NCBI GenBank assembly: GCA_017471405.1
Contig: JAFUTK010000060.1
Span: forward strand, 1 to 61,202
DNA from: Ruminococcus sp.
GTDB lineage: Bacteria; Bacillota; Clostridia; Oscillospirales; Ruminococcaceae
Length of the DNA: 61,202 nucleotides
Direction of reading: 5' to 3'
Notes under the pieces: model-generated
The model's database searches: none
What the model was told of the DNA's origin: nothing
Seen by the model: only the letters and a program-made list of their open reading frames with translations
Program-made: the position numbers and the translations under genes
In this document: positions 52,177 to 61,198 of the stretch, piece after piece
How positions within the stretch are numbered: the first letter of the stretch is position 1
Layout of the letters: the number at the start of each line of letters is the position of its first letter

Positions 52177-52205
52177 TTGAACAATGACGGATATTGTGGT
52201 ATAAT
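52177..52205 (+). promoter_or_regulatory. Downstream promoter of glycogen phosphorylase gene
   Basis: TTGAAC (52177-52182), 17-base spacer, TATAAT (52200-52205). Together with the one at 52085 this makes tandem promoters 92 bases apart. Confidence 0.7.
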
Positions 52206-52302
52206 AAATTGGATATATTGCTTTTGCAATTTTTTGCATTGGCTGACGGGAAGGGCATACCATTCTGTGCCTTCCCCATCAAATATAGGAGGGAATATTT
52301 AT

Positions 52303-54720
52303 ATGGCAAAGCCAAAGAAGGCAGTTGAAAAGACTATCACAAGAGAGGAGCTCAAGGCTCAGTTCCTTGATATCCTGCACGGCGACTTCCAGACCACCCC
52401 GCAGGAGGCTTCCGACCAGCAGGTCTATGAGGCTCTCACCAAGATAGTTGTAAGACTTATGAAGGCCAAGAGACGTCACTTCACCGTCAAGACCCACTCG
52501 GTAGGCCACAAGAAGGTGTACTACCTCTCAATGGAGTTCCTGATGGGACGCTCGCTCAAGACCAGCCTTTACAATCTCGAAATGGTAGACCAGACCGTTG
52601 CGGTGCTGAATGAGTTTGGTATCTCTATCAACGGGATCTATGAGTGCGAGCCCGATGCAGGCCTCGGTAACGGCGGCCTCGGCAGACTTGCAGCCTGCTA
52701 TCTCGACGGACTTGCAGCCGACGGCTATCACGGCACCGGCTATTCCATCTGCTATGAGTACGGCATCTTCAAGCAGAAGCTTGACGAGGGCTGGCAGACC
52801 GAGCTGCCCGATAACTGGCTGCCCGGCGGCTCCGCTTGGCTCGTTCCTGTGCCCAGCAAGGCAATTGAAGTAAGATTTGACGGCGAGCTCAAGGAGAACT
52901 GGGATAACCAGTATCACCTGGTAGAGCATCAGAACTACACCTCCGTTATGGCGGTGCCCTACGATATGTTCGTTTCCGGCTACGGCAGCGAGGCTGTTTC
53001 CAAGCTGCGCCTGTGGAAGGCAGAGGTAAGCTCCTTCGATATGCCCCTGTTCAACAAGGGCGATTACAGCAAGGCTCTGGGCCTCAACATCATGTCCCAG
53101 GCTATCACAAAGGTGCTCTACCCCAACGACAACCACGCTGAGGGTAAGAGCCTGAGACTGCGCCAGCAGTACTTCCTCTGCGCTGCCTCCATCGGTGATA
53201 TCGTAAACCAGCATATGAGCGTTTACGGCACTCTGGACAACCTCCACGAGAAGGTGGCTATCCACATCAACGACACTCACCCCACTCTGGCTATCCCCGA
53301 GCTGATGAGAGTTATGCTGGACGACTGTGGCTATTCCTGGGACAAGGCATGGGATATCGTCACCAAGACCTTTGCATACACTAACCACACTGTAATGCCC
53401 GAGGCTCTGGAGAAGTGGGACTGCAACCTGCTCAAGAGCGTTACTCCGAGAATTTTCTCCATCATCGTTGAGATAAACGAGCGTTACTGCCGCCAGCTCT
53501 GGGAGCGCTACGGCGACCAGGAGAAGGTCACCAGAATGTCCATCATCGAGAACAACAAGGTTAAGATGGCTACCCTCTGCGTTCACGCTTCTCACCACGT
53601 CAACGGCGTTGCAAAGATTCACTCCGAGATCATCAAGAGGGATACCTTCCGCGACGAGTATGACTACACTCCCGAGAAGTTCACAAACGTTACCAACGGC
53701 ATCGCATACAGGCGCTGGCTCTATCAGTCCAACGAGGGCCTGACCGAGCTGCTCCGCGACAAGATAGGCGACGGCTTCCTTAAGGACGCCTCCCAGCTTT
53801 CTAAGTTCAACAAGTTCGCTGACGACAAGGATGTTCTCGAGCAGCTGGCTGCCATCAAGAAGGCCAACAAGGAGTCCTTTGCGAAGTATGTGAAGAACCA
53901 GTACGGCGTTGTGCTCAACACCGACTCCATCTTCGATGTTCAGGTAAAGCGTCTGCACGAGTACAAGCGTCAGCAGCTCAATGCTCTGAACATCATCGCA
54001 CAGTATAACTACCTGAAGGCCAACCCAGACGCAGACTTCACCCCCAAGACCTATATCTTCGCTGCAAAGGCTGCTCCCGGCTACTATATGGCAAAGCAGA
54101 TAATCAAGCTTATCTGGAACATCTCTCAGGAGCTGAGACGCGACAAGAAGCTCTCCGAGAAGCTCTCGGTCATCTTCCTTGAGGATTACTGCGTATCCCT
54201 CTCCGAGAAGCTGATGCCCGCCGCTGAGATCTCCGAGCAGATCTCTCTGGCAGGAACCGAGGCCTCCGGCACCGGCAATATGAAGCTGATGATAAACGGT
54301 GCGGTAACTCTGGGAACTATGGATGGCGCCAATGTTGAGATTCACGAGCAGGTAGGCGATGCCAACATCATCATCTTCGGTATGAATGTTGATGAGGTCA
54401 ACGCTGCAAAGCCCAACTACAGGCCTATCGACGTTTACAACTCCAACGGCATCGTAAGAGACGCTGTGGATACTCTTTCCCGCGGCATCAACGGCGAGCA
54501 GTTCTCCGAGATAGCTCAGTCCCTCAAGACCACCGACCCCTATATGGCGCTGGCTGATTTCAACTCCTATCAGCAGGCACAGGCTTACGCCTCCGAGTGC
54601 TACAGGGATCAGATGAAGTGGCAGAGAATGTCTCTGGCGAACATCGCAAACGCCGGCATCTTCTCCGCAGACCGCTCTGTAGAGGACTATGCAAGAGATA
54701 TCTGGCACCTGACCAAGTAA
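52303..54720 (+). CDS. glgP: Glycogen/starch/alpha-glucan phosphorylase
   Basis: 805-aa PLP enzyme (GT35) releasing glucose 1-phosphate from stored glycogen or starch. The PLP lysine is K661 in EASGTGNMKLMINGAVTLGT. GLGNGGLGRLAACYLDG (about 125-141) and HINDTHPTLAIPELMRV are conserved active-site segments. ATG 52303 follows GGAGGG; the open frame upstream runs over the promoters. Two tandem promoters and a double terminator frame it as a single-gene unit. Confidence 0.97.
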   Translation: MAKPKKAVEKTITREELKAQFLDILHGDFQTTPQEASDQQVYEALTKIVVRLMKAKRRHFTVKTHSVGHKKVYYLSMEFLMGRSLKTSLYNLEMVDQTVAVLNEFGISINGIYECEPDAGLGNGGLGRLAACYLDGLAADGYHGTGYSICYEYGIFKQKLDEGWQTELPDNWLPGGSAWLVPVPSKAIEVRFDGELKENWDNQYHLVEHQNYTSVMAVPYDMFVSGYGSEAVSKLRLWKAEVSSFDMPLFNKGDYSKALGLNIMSQAITKVLYPNDNHAEGKSLRLRQQYFLCAASIGDIVNQHMSVYGTLDNLHEKVAIHINDTHPTLAIPELMRVMLDDCGYSWDKAWDIVTKTFAYTNHTVMPEALEKWDCNLLKSVTPRIFSIIVEINERYCRQLWERYGDQEKVTRMSIIENNKVKMATLCVHASHHVNGVAKIHSEIIKRDTFRDEYDYTPEKFTNVTNGIAYRRWLYQSNEGLTELLRDKIGDGFLKDASQLSKFNKFADDKDVLEQLAAIKKANKESFAKYVKNQYGVVLNTDSIFDVQVKRLHEYKRQQLNALNIIAQYNYLKANPDADFTPKTYIFAAKAAPGYYMAKQIIKLIWNISQELRRDKKLSEKLSVIFLEDYCVSLSEKLMPAAEISEQISLAGTEASGTGNMKLMINGAVTLGTMDGANVEIHEQVGDANIIIFGMNVDEVNAAKPNYRPIDVYNSNGIVRDAVDTLSRGINGEQFSEIAQSLKTTDPYMALADFNSYQQAQAYASECYRDQMKWQRMSLANIANAGIFSADRSVEDYARDIWHLTK

Positions 54721-54732
54721 TATCACAAAGAC

Positions 54733-54812
54733 AGAACGCCTCCCGAAGGGGAGGCGTTCTTTATGAGTACACAAAAAGCATATCCTCCCCCTTCGGGGAG
54801 GATATGCTTTTT
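54733..54812. terminator. Double terminator between glgP and the LCP gene
   Basis: Two hairpins: AGAACGCCTCCC...GGGAGGCGTTCT (54733-54762) and AAAAAGCATATCCTCCCC...GGGGAGGATATGCTTTTT (54773-54812). They serve the convergent genes glgP (+) and the LCP gene (-). Confidence 0.85.
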
Positions 54813-54813
54813 G

Positions 54814-56109
54814 TTATTGGTAAATTTCTCTGTTCAGCGTTTCGATGCAGCCGGGGAGATTGAGCAGCAGCACCGATGAGCCGTCGTAGCCGGTGCCGAA
54901 GGAGTATTCGTCGTCCCCCGGTATGCGCAGCTCGTTGATATCGTATTTGAGTATGAAGGGCGCCCGGTAGACCAGCTTGTAGAGCTCCCACTTGGTCATA
55001 TTGGTCTCGGCACTCTCACAGATGGCGGAAATAAGCCTGTCCAGACCCTTCAAGCTCTGCTCCTTGGACTTTTCTATGAGCTTGGTGAGAACCGTTCTCT
55101 GGCGCTGTGTGCGCTGGAAATCAGCGTTGCCGACGTAGCGCAGCCTTGCATAGCCCAGCGCCTGATTGCCGTTTACCAGCAGTCCCTTGCCGCCGCAGGC
55201 CAGATAGTCGGTTCCGAAGGCGTTGCCTAAGTATTTGTTCTGCTCGTACATCGGGGCTTTCATTCCCGCTGCCTCTTCATCGGTGATGTCCAGCGTGATG
55301 CCTCCCACTGCGTCGATTATGTCGATGAAGGAGAAGAAGTCAACGTAAACGTACCTGTCCACCTCGATGTCGAAGTTGTATTCGATGGTGTCCATAAGCA
55401 GCTCGGCTCCGCCGTAGACGTAAGCCGCATTGAGCTTGCACTTGTCCCCCTCGCCGTAGTAGGCACCGTCGCCGTCAAGGTCATACTCCGGCAGCATAAC
55501 GTAGCCGTCACGCATGAATGAGGTCATGGTAGTGCGCTTGTTGTTCGAGTCTATGGAGAGGAGTATCATCGAATCCGTTCTGCCCCGCTGGGAGCTGTCC
55601 CGGGTGTCAGAGCCTATGAGCAGCACATTGAGCACGCTGTCCGAGTGGAGGGAGGCGGTGTTGAAGTGCCTCTCGCCGGTCTCCCGGTAGGTGACCTTGC
55701 CTAAATATCTGAATATCAGCAGCTGCAGCACTCCTATCAGCAGAATGATGAGCAGCAGCAGTACCAGCAGCACCTTCTTTACCGGTGAGCCCTTTTTGAC
55801 TGCCTTCTCCTCTTGCTGTGCGTGGCCGCCGAAGCGCAGTGGTTCACTGCGGTCTATGTGTGAAGCCTTCATATTTGTTGCCTTTTTCTTCTTGGAGCCT
55901 GTCCTTTTGCCGGACCTCTGCCGGTTTTGGCGGTTGGGGTGCTGCCCGTACTGCATACCGGAGAGGTTCTCCACATCTATATCTTCCGTATCGCTTGTGT
56001 CCATCTCCGTAAAGCGCTTGAGCTGTTTCTCGTAGGCGCGCTCGTAGCCGTCCTTGGAGGCGTCTGATGCCTGCGCGGATGGGGTGCGGCGGGGGTCCTC
56101 GTTTTTCAT
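54814..56109 (-). CDS. LytR-CpsA-Psr (LCP) family protein
   Basis: 431-aa membrane protein. The N-terminal cytoplasmic part (about 1-105) is charged and likely disordered; one membrane helix follows (VLLVLLLLIILLIGVLQLLI), then the LCP domain (about 150-360; LLIGSDTRD, RTDSMILLSID, YVYVDFFSFIDIIDAVGGI, QALGYARLR, QRTVLTKLI). LCP proteins transfer lipid-linked glycopolymers such as teichoic acids or capsule onto peptidoglycan. The long basic cytoplasmic tail (KRTGSKKKKATNMK) is longer than usual. Single gene with its own promoter. Confidence 0.92.
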   Translation of the reverse strand: MKNEDPRRTPSAQASDASKDGYERAYEKQLKRFTEMDTSDTEDIDVENLSGMQYGQHPNRQNRQRSGKRTGSKKKKATNMKASHIDRSEPLRFGGHAQQEEKAVKKGSPVKKVLLVLLLLIILLIGVLQLLIFRYLGKVTYRETGERHFNTASLHSDSVLNVLLIGSDTRDSSQRGRTDSMILLSIDSNNKRTTMTSFMRDGYVMLPEYDLDGDGAYYGEGDKCKLNAAYVYGGAELLMDTIEYNFDIEVDRYVYVDFFSFIDIIDAVGGITLDITDEEAAGMKAPMYEQNKYLGNAFGTDYLACGGKGLLVNGNQALGYARLRYVGNADFQRTQRQRTVLTKLIEKSKEQSLKGLDRLISAICESAETNMTKWELYKLVYRAPFILKYDINELRIPGDDEYSFGTGYDGSSVLLLNLPGCIETLNREIYQ

Positions 56110-56162
56110 TGCGATCCTCCTTGACCGAATGAGGTAGGTACTTGTCCGTATAAGACCTATTT

Positions 56163-56191
56163 ATTATAATACAAAACGCCGAAATTGTCAA
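56163..56191 (-). promoter_or_regulatory. Promoter of the LCP gene
   Basis: Minus strand: TTGACA (56191-56186), 17-base spacer, TATAAT (56168-56163). Confidence 0.8.
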
Positions 56192-56218
56192 CGGCTGTGT
56201 CAGCCCAGCGGCTTGACG

Positions 56219-56227
56219 CATAGTATA
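56219..56227 (+). promoter_or_regulatory. Candidate SigK/SigE-type -10 box of dpaA
   Basis: CATAGTATA matches the mother-cell sigma -10 pattern CATANNNTA, 33 bases before the start. No convincing -35 AC motif at 16-17 bases upstream, so this is tentative. No vegetative promoter is seen. Confidence 0.35.
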
Positions 56228-56260
56228 AAGCGTAGACCATTCCGATGCGGAGGGAAAGAT

Positions 56261-57142
56261 ATGAACGGGATAAATATTTTAGTGCTGGGCGGCGACGCCC
56301 GGGCGATATATATGTGCGAGCAGCTGGCGGAAAGCTTTAACGTCACCGCCTGTAAGCTGCCGGCCCGACCGGAGGGGGCGGCGGTCATAAGCAGGCTGGA
56401 GGATATGCCCTCAAAGGCGGATGCCCTTATCCTGCCTATGCTGACAGGTGTGCGCCACACTGCCGACGGCTCATTCCTGCCCTGCGGGCTGGAGGTAATA
56501 TGCCTTGAACGGCTGCTGCCGCTGCTTTGTGAGGGCGCCCCGGTGCTGGGGGGCCTTGCCGACAGCGGGACTGTCTCCCTCTTTGAGAGCGCCGGCCACC
56601 CCTTTGCGGATTATTTCAAGCGCCGGGAGCTGACAGTGCGCAACTGTATACCTACAGCCGAGGGAGCCTTGATGATAGCTATGCAGGAGCAGGCGCAGAC
56701 GGTTTTCGGCTCATCGGTACTTGCCATAGGCTTTGGCAACGTGGGAAGGGCGGTGGCTAGGCTGTTCTCGGCTGTGGGAGCTAAGGTCTCCTGCGCCGTC
56801 AGGCGCCCGGACGCCGCCGCCGAGGCGGAGAGCGAGGGCTTTGCCCCTGTTGTGATGTCTCAGCTTGCTGAGAGCATTTCCCGCTTTGACACAGTAATAA
56901 ACACCGCCCCTGCCCTTGTGATAGATGAACCCCTTCTGAAAAATATGAAGCCCAAGGCGCTTATCATAGACCTCGCCTCCCGACCCGGAGGCGTTGACAA
57001 GGCAGCAGCCGAGGCGCTGGGAGTGCGGCTCGTTCACGCTCTCGCCCTCCCCGGAAGGGTCGCACCCGTCACCGCCGGCAGATACATCGCCGAGACGGTG
57101 ACGGATATCCTAACCGAAAGGGGAGTGGGGAATGTCACTTGA
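56261..57142 (+). CDS. dpaA: Dipicolinate synthase subunit A
   Basis: 293-aa NAD(P)-binding subunit which, with DpaB, makes dipicolinic acid from a dihydrodipicolinate-pathway intermediate in the mother cell; the product gives spores heat resistance. Two Rossmann-like parts are visible: ILVLGGDARAIYMCEQL at the start and VLAIGFGNVGRAVARL in the second half. ATG 56261 has GGAGGGAAAG upstream; the longer frame overlaps the promoter region. It overlaps dpaB by 11 bases. Confidence 0.93.
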   Translation: MNGINILVLGGDARAIYMCEQLAESFNVTACKLPARPEGAAVISRLEDMPSKADALILPMLTGVRHTADGSFLPCGLEVICLERLLPLLCEGAPVLGGLADSGTVSLFESAGHPFADYFKRRELTVRNCIPTAEGALMIAMQEQAQTVFGSSVLAIGFGNVGRAVARLFSAVGAKVSCAVRRPDAAAEAESEGFAPVVMSQLAESISRFDTVINTAPALVIDEPLLKNMKPKALIIDLASRPGGVDKAAAEALGVRLVHALALPGRVAPVTAGRYIAETVTDILTERGVGNVT

Positions 57143-57731
57143 AGGCAAAAAAATAGGGCTCGTGCTGACCGGCTCCTTCTGCACCTTTGAGAGGGTGTTT
57201 CACGCGGCGGAGGAGCTGGTGAAGCTGGGGGCGGAGGTAACTCCCATAATGAGCAGCAACGCTGCCTCTATAAAGAGCCGCTTCGGCACGCCGGAGGAGT
57301 TCATCAAGCGGCTTGTCGAGATAACCGGCAGGGACGTCATCAAGACCATTGAGGACGCCGAGCCCATAGGCCCGAAAAAGCTCTTCGACCTTATTGCAGT
57401 TGCACCCTGCACTGGGAACACTCTGGCAAAGCTGGCTCATGGCATCACCGATACGCCCGCGACTATGGCGGTGAAATCCCACGTGCGCAACGGGCGTCCG
57501 GTGCTGATAGCCGTTTCTACCAATGACGGATTGGCTGCTGCGGCGAAGAATATAGGCACCTTGCAGAATTATCGCAATTTCTACTTTGTGCCCTACCGTC
57601 AGGACGATGCAGAGGGCAAGCCCTCGTCCACCGTCGCGGACTTTACCAAGCTGCCCGAAGCAGCCGATGCCGCCCTGCAGGGCAAACAGCTCCAGCCCAC
57701 ACTGCTGGCACCGAAAGAGAAGAAAGAATAA
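57132..57731 (+). CDS. dpaB: Dipicolinate synthase subunit B
   Basis: 199-aa flavoprotein-fold subunit of dipicolinate synthase. The start KKIGLVLTGSFCTFERVF and the middle APCTGNTLAKLAHGITDTP are typical of DpaB/SpoVFB. It overlaps dpaA by 11 bases, forming the spoVF-type pair. A hairpin without a T-run (57740-57768) follows; then a Ca2+ ATPase gene begins about 105 bases downstream. Confidence 0.94.
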   Translation: MSLEGKKIGLVLTGSFCTFERVFHAAEELVKLGAEVTPIMSSNAASIKSRFGTPEEFIKRLVEITGRDVIKTIEDAEPIGPKKLFDLIAVAPCTGNTLAKLAHGITDTPATMAVKSHVRNGRPVLIAVSTNDGLAAAAKNIGTLQNYRNFYFVPYRQDDAEGKPSSTVADFTKLPEAADAALQGKQLQPTLLAPKEKKE

Positions 57732-57739
57732 TTATTACC

Positions 57740-57768
57740 CGGGGGACTGTCATTGCGGCGGTCCCCCG
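57740..57768 (+). terminator. Hairpin after dpaB
   Basis: Stem CGGGGGAC...GTCCCCCG followed by TAATATTT rather than a T-run, so termination may be partial. Confidence 0.5.
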
Positions 57769-57838
57769 TAATATTTCAGCTCCCCTGCGAATATGCTTTA
57801 CCAAGCGGACACGCTCTCAAATGAAAGGAAGATGTGAA

Positions 57839-60469
57839 ATGACAGAGACACCCGTAAAGCCGCAGGAAAAGCTGTTCTCCGAACCCTCCGGACTGACTGA
57901 GGCCAGAGCCCGCAGGCTCTTAAATCTCAACGGTCCCAACCGCCTTGCCGCCAAGAAGCGCAGGAGCGCCGCCTCCATTTTTGCGGGGCAGTTTAGGGAC
58001 CTGATGGTGATGATACTCCTAGTCGCGGCGGGAGTGTCGGTGCTCATAGGGGAGATAGCCGATGCGGTCCCCATAATGCTGATACTGGTCACCAACGCAG
58101 TGCTAGGCTTCTTTCAGGAATACCGCGCCGAAAAAACGCTGGAAAAGCTCACTGAGCTCACCGCCCCCACCGCCAAGGTCAGACGGGACGGCAGGCTGGT
58201 GACTATCCCTGCCGAAAGCATAGTCGTGGGGGACGTTATAGAGCTGGAGGCCGGTGACCGCGTCCCCGCCGACTGCGTTATCCTCTCATCAAGGGGACTT
58301 TGCTGTGACGAATCCCTGCTGACCGGTGAATCCGCCGCCTGCGACAAATCCCCGCGCCTCGACCGGCCGGACATCACCTCCCCCAGCCTTGAATATATGG
58401 TCTATATGGGGACGGTAGTGCTCAAGGGCTCCGCCTGCTGTGAGGTCACCGCAACGGGTATGCATACCCAGATGGGTAAGGTCTCCGACCTGCTGCAAAG
58501 CACCGGCGAGGAGCTCACCCCCTTGCAGCAAAAGCTGGGAGAACTGGGGAGGGTGCTAGCGGTGCTCTGCCTCGGAGTGTGCGTTATCGTGTTTGCTGCG
58601 GGAGTGCTCCGGGGGGAGAATATTCTTGAAATGCTGATGACCTCCATATCCATAGCTGTGGCGGCTATCCCGGAGGGACTTCCGGCGGCGGTGACTATCG
58701 CCCTCGCCCTTGCGGTGAGAAGGATGCTGGCGCAGAAGGCGCTGATAAACCGCCTTCATTCGGTGGAGACGCTGGGCTGCGCTTCGGTCATCTGCACCGA
58801 CAAGACCGGCACCCTAACCCAGAACAGAATGACCGTCACCGGCATTACAGTCTGCTCGGAAAAGGACGAGGCTCTTACCTTATCAAACGGGCGCCTTATG
58901 GATAAGTCCGGCGGGGAGCTAAAGCCCTGGGATAACTCCGCTCTGCGGGAGCTGTTGTGCTGTGCCGCTGTCTGCAATAACGCCAGGCTGGAAACGGTAG
59001 ACCTCACCCGCTCCCGGGACAGGGGCGGGGAGATATCCGGTCTGAAGGCCTTCGGCGACCCAACGGAGGCAGCATTGCTCACCGCCGCCGTCTCCGCCGG
59101 GATAGACGCCGAGAGCTTTCGCCGCCTGCGCACCGACGAGCTCCCATTTGACTCGGAGCGCCGGTATATGACCGTCACCGTCACCGACGGAGGCGAGAGC
59201 CGCATCTACAAAAAGGGCGCCCCGGACGCGGTGCTTTCCTCCTGCGGCTATGTGATATCCGGGGAGGGGGAGGCTCTCCCGCTGGGAGATGCCCGCCGCA
59301 GGGCGATAAATAACGCCGTTGAGAGCTACGCCGCCGATGGCGGGAGGGTGCTGGGCTTTTCCCTCATAGCCGAGGGCAGGGAGGTCTTTTTAGGCGTGAT
59401 GTCCCTCTCTGATCCGCTGCGGCCGGAGGCCGAAAGAGCCGTTCGTGAGTGCTCAAAGGCGGGCATCAGAACGGTGATGATAACCGGCGACCACAAGCTT
59501 ACCGCCTGCGCCATAGCGCGCGAGGCGGGCATACTCACCAAGGGAATGACCGCCGTTACCGGGGCGGAGCTGGATAAGCTTTCCGACCAGCAGCTGGACG
59601 ATATTTTAGATGAGACTGCCGTATTCGCAAGGGTTTCCCCCGAGCACAAGCTGCGCATCGTCCGGGCGTTCAAGCGGAGAGGCAAGGTCTGCGCTATGAC
59701 CGGCGACGGCGTCAACGACGCTCCCGCCGTCCGGGAGGCCTCCATTGGCGTGGCTATGGGGCAGAGCGGCACCGACGTCACCAAGCAGGCCGCCGACTGC
59801 ATCCTCCTTGACGACAACTTCGCAACCCTCGTCACCGCCGTCCGGGAGGGCAGGACGATATATCAGAGCATACGCAAGTTTGTGCGGTATCTCATCTCCT
59901 GCAACATCGGCGAGGTGCTGACTATGCTGGGGGGCATTATAATGGGGCTGCCCATAGTGCTGCTGCCGGCGCAGATACTGCTTGTAAACCTCGTCACCGA
60001 CGGCCTGCCCGCCATAGCTCTGGGAGCCGAGCCCTCCGACCCCGACATTATGGAGCACCCGCCCCGCTCGGAGAACGAGAGCTTTTTCAGCGGCGGCCTG
60101 CTCTACCGAATGATAGTCCGCGGAGCCCTAATCGGCATAGTTACCCTTGCCGCCTTTACGGTGGTTCTTAAGCTGGGCGGAGGCCTTGCCGCCGCCCGCA
60201 GCGCCGCTTTGGTAACGCTGGTGCTGACGCAGCTTGTCCACGTCTACGAGTGCCGCAGCGAGGAGCGCTCCCTCTTCCGCCACAGAACGAGAGCCGGAGC
60301 CTTCATACATATCTCGGTGGGGATATCCCTTGCCTGTATGCTGGCGGCGATGTATGTGCCCTTCCTTGCGGGGGTTTTCGCACTGATACCGCTGACAGCG
60401 GTGCAGTGGCTGGTGTGCATAGCTCTGACGGCAGCGATACCCCTCTTGGCGTCGCTTATCGGGAAATAG
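57839..60469 (+). CDS. SERCA-type P-type Ca2+ ATPase
   Basis: 876-aa P2A pump with all catalytic motifs: TGES (A domain), DKTGTLTQN (D321, phosphorylated), FDSERRYMTV and KGAPDAVL (N domain), and TGDGVNDAP (P domain). Calcium-site residues typical of SERCA are present: AAIPEGLP in M4, NIGE in M5 and NLVTDGLPA in M6. ATG 57839 follows AAAGGA; an earlier ATG (57821) lacks a ribosome site. It lies downstream of dpaAB, suggesting a role in spore calcium loading; otherwise it would export calcium in growing cells. Confidence 0.93.
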   Translation: MTETPVKPQEKLFSEPSGLTEARARRLLNLNGPNRLAAKKRRSAASIFAGQFRDLMVMILLVAAGVSVLIGEIADAVPIMLILVTNAVLGFFQEYRAEKTLEKLTELTAPTAKVRRDGRLVTIPAESIVVGDVIELEAGDRVPADCVILSSRGLCCDESLLTGESAACDKSPRLDRPDITSPSLEYMVYMGTVVLKGSACCEVTATGMHTQMGKVSDLLQSTGEELTPLQQKLGELGRVLAVLCLGVCVIVFAAGVLRGENILEMLMTSISIAVAAIPEGLPAAVTIALALAVRRMLAQKALINRLHSVETLGCASVICTDKTGTLTQNRMTVTGITVCSEKDEALTLSNGRLMDKSGGELKPWDNSALRELLCCAAVCNNARLETVDLTRSRDRGGEISGLKAFGDPTEAALLTAAVSAGIDAESFRRLRTDELPFDSERRYMTVTVTDGGESRIYKKGAPDAVLSSCGYVISGEGEALPLGDARRRAINNAVESYAADGGRVLGFSLIAEGREVFLGVMSLSDPLRPEAERAVRECSKAGIRTVMITGDHKLTACAIAREAGILTKGMTAVTGAELDKLSDQQLDDILDETAVFARVSPEHKLRIVRAFKRRGKVCAMTGDGVNDAPAVREASIGVAMGQSGTDVTKQAADCILLDDNFATLVTAVREGRTIYQSIRKFVRYLISCNIGEVLTMLGGIIMGLPIVLLPAQILLVNLVTDGLPAIALGAEPSDPDIMEHPPRSENESFFSGGLLYRMIVRGALIGIVTLAAFTVVLKLGGGLAAARSAALVTLVLTQLVHVYECRSEERSLFRHRTRAGAFIHISVGISLACMLAAMYVPFLAGVFALIPLTAVQWLVCIALTAAIPLLASLIGK

Positions 60470-60472
60470 TCC

Positions 60473-60511
60473 AAAAAAAGGTACTCTCTCAAAAGGAAGA
60501 GTACCTTTTTA
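60473..60511. terminator. Bidirectional terminator
   Basis: Stem AAAAAGGTACTC...GAGTACCTTTTT between the convergent Ca2+ ATPase and the last gene. Confidence 0.8.
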
Positions 60512-60526
60512 TGTACTTATAAATTG

Positions 60527-61198
60527 CTATTCATCATAGGAGCCGTATTCATAAGAGCCGTAAAGCTCCTCTATCTTTACGTCCACGCCGTCCTTTAATA
60601 TCCTGCCGTCATCAAGATATTCCCAGAGGTGAACGGTGAGCCCCTGCGCCTTTGCCCAGTCGCTTATCTTGTAGCAGTCCTCATTACCGATGTGATAGCT
60701 TATCCTGTCGGAGGCTCCCCGACCTTGCAGCAGCTTGTCGTTGCGGCAGTAGATGTAAACGTCTCCTGACGAGGGTGAATAGTTGTTTTCCTCATAGTTG
60801 ATTATGGAGAGATATTCGCTGACAGAATTGATAAAGCCGTCGCCTTTGCTCTCGCGGTACTTCACACACTCCTTGATGGCAGCGTCCAGCTTGGATTTGT
60901 CGAACTCCTCCTGCGATATCTGAAACTCATAGAAATAGTCCCCGTTGCCGGCGTTTACCTGGATTGCCCACTTGGTGTCTTTATCGTCAAAGCCGGAGGC
61001 GGTCTTTGCCCCCACATATCCGAAGCCGCCGGTCATATACGCGGCGTAGCCTATGACTACCACCGCCACAACACAGCCGGTAAAGCCTGCCAGCGCGTTG
61101 ATGATGTACTTCGAGTCGGGGGCGCCCCGCTTGGAGGAAATGGCGATACCAAGGAACACCGCCGCTCCGCCGATGATGCCGAAGTAGAAGGCGTTCAT
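60527..61198 (-). CDS. Membrane-anchored protein of unknown function at the window edge
   Basis: 223 aa from the ATG at 61198, four bases from the edge, so the true start may lie beyond. Two hydrophobic segments (about 3-20 and 33-57) are followed by a soluble domain rich in Tyr, Asp and Glu that ends in a Tyr/Gly/Ser-rich tail (ELYGSYEYGSYDE). No family recognised. It ends with TAG, one of only two TAG stops I noted in real genes here. Confidence 0.68.
   Translation of the reverse strand: MNAFYFGIIGGAAVFLGIAISSKRGAPDSKYIINALAGFTGCVVAVVVIGYAAYMTGGFGYVGAKTASGFDDKDTKWAIQVNAGNGDYFYEFQISQEEFDKSKLDAAIKECVKYRESKGDGFINSVSEYLSIINYEENNYSPSSGDVYIYCRNDKLLQGRGASDRISYHIGNEDCYKISDWAKAQGLTVHLWEYLDDGRILKDGVDVKIEELYGSYEYGSYDE

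Noticed and set aside
52528-54774. 748-codon open frame antisense to glycogen phosphorylase
   Set aside because: The long antisense opening comes from the strong codon bias of glgP; the product has no recognisable domain and glgP is certain on the other strand.
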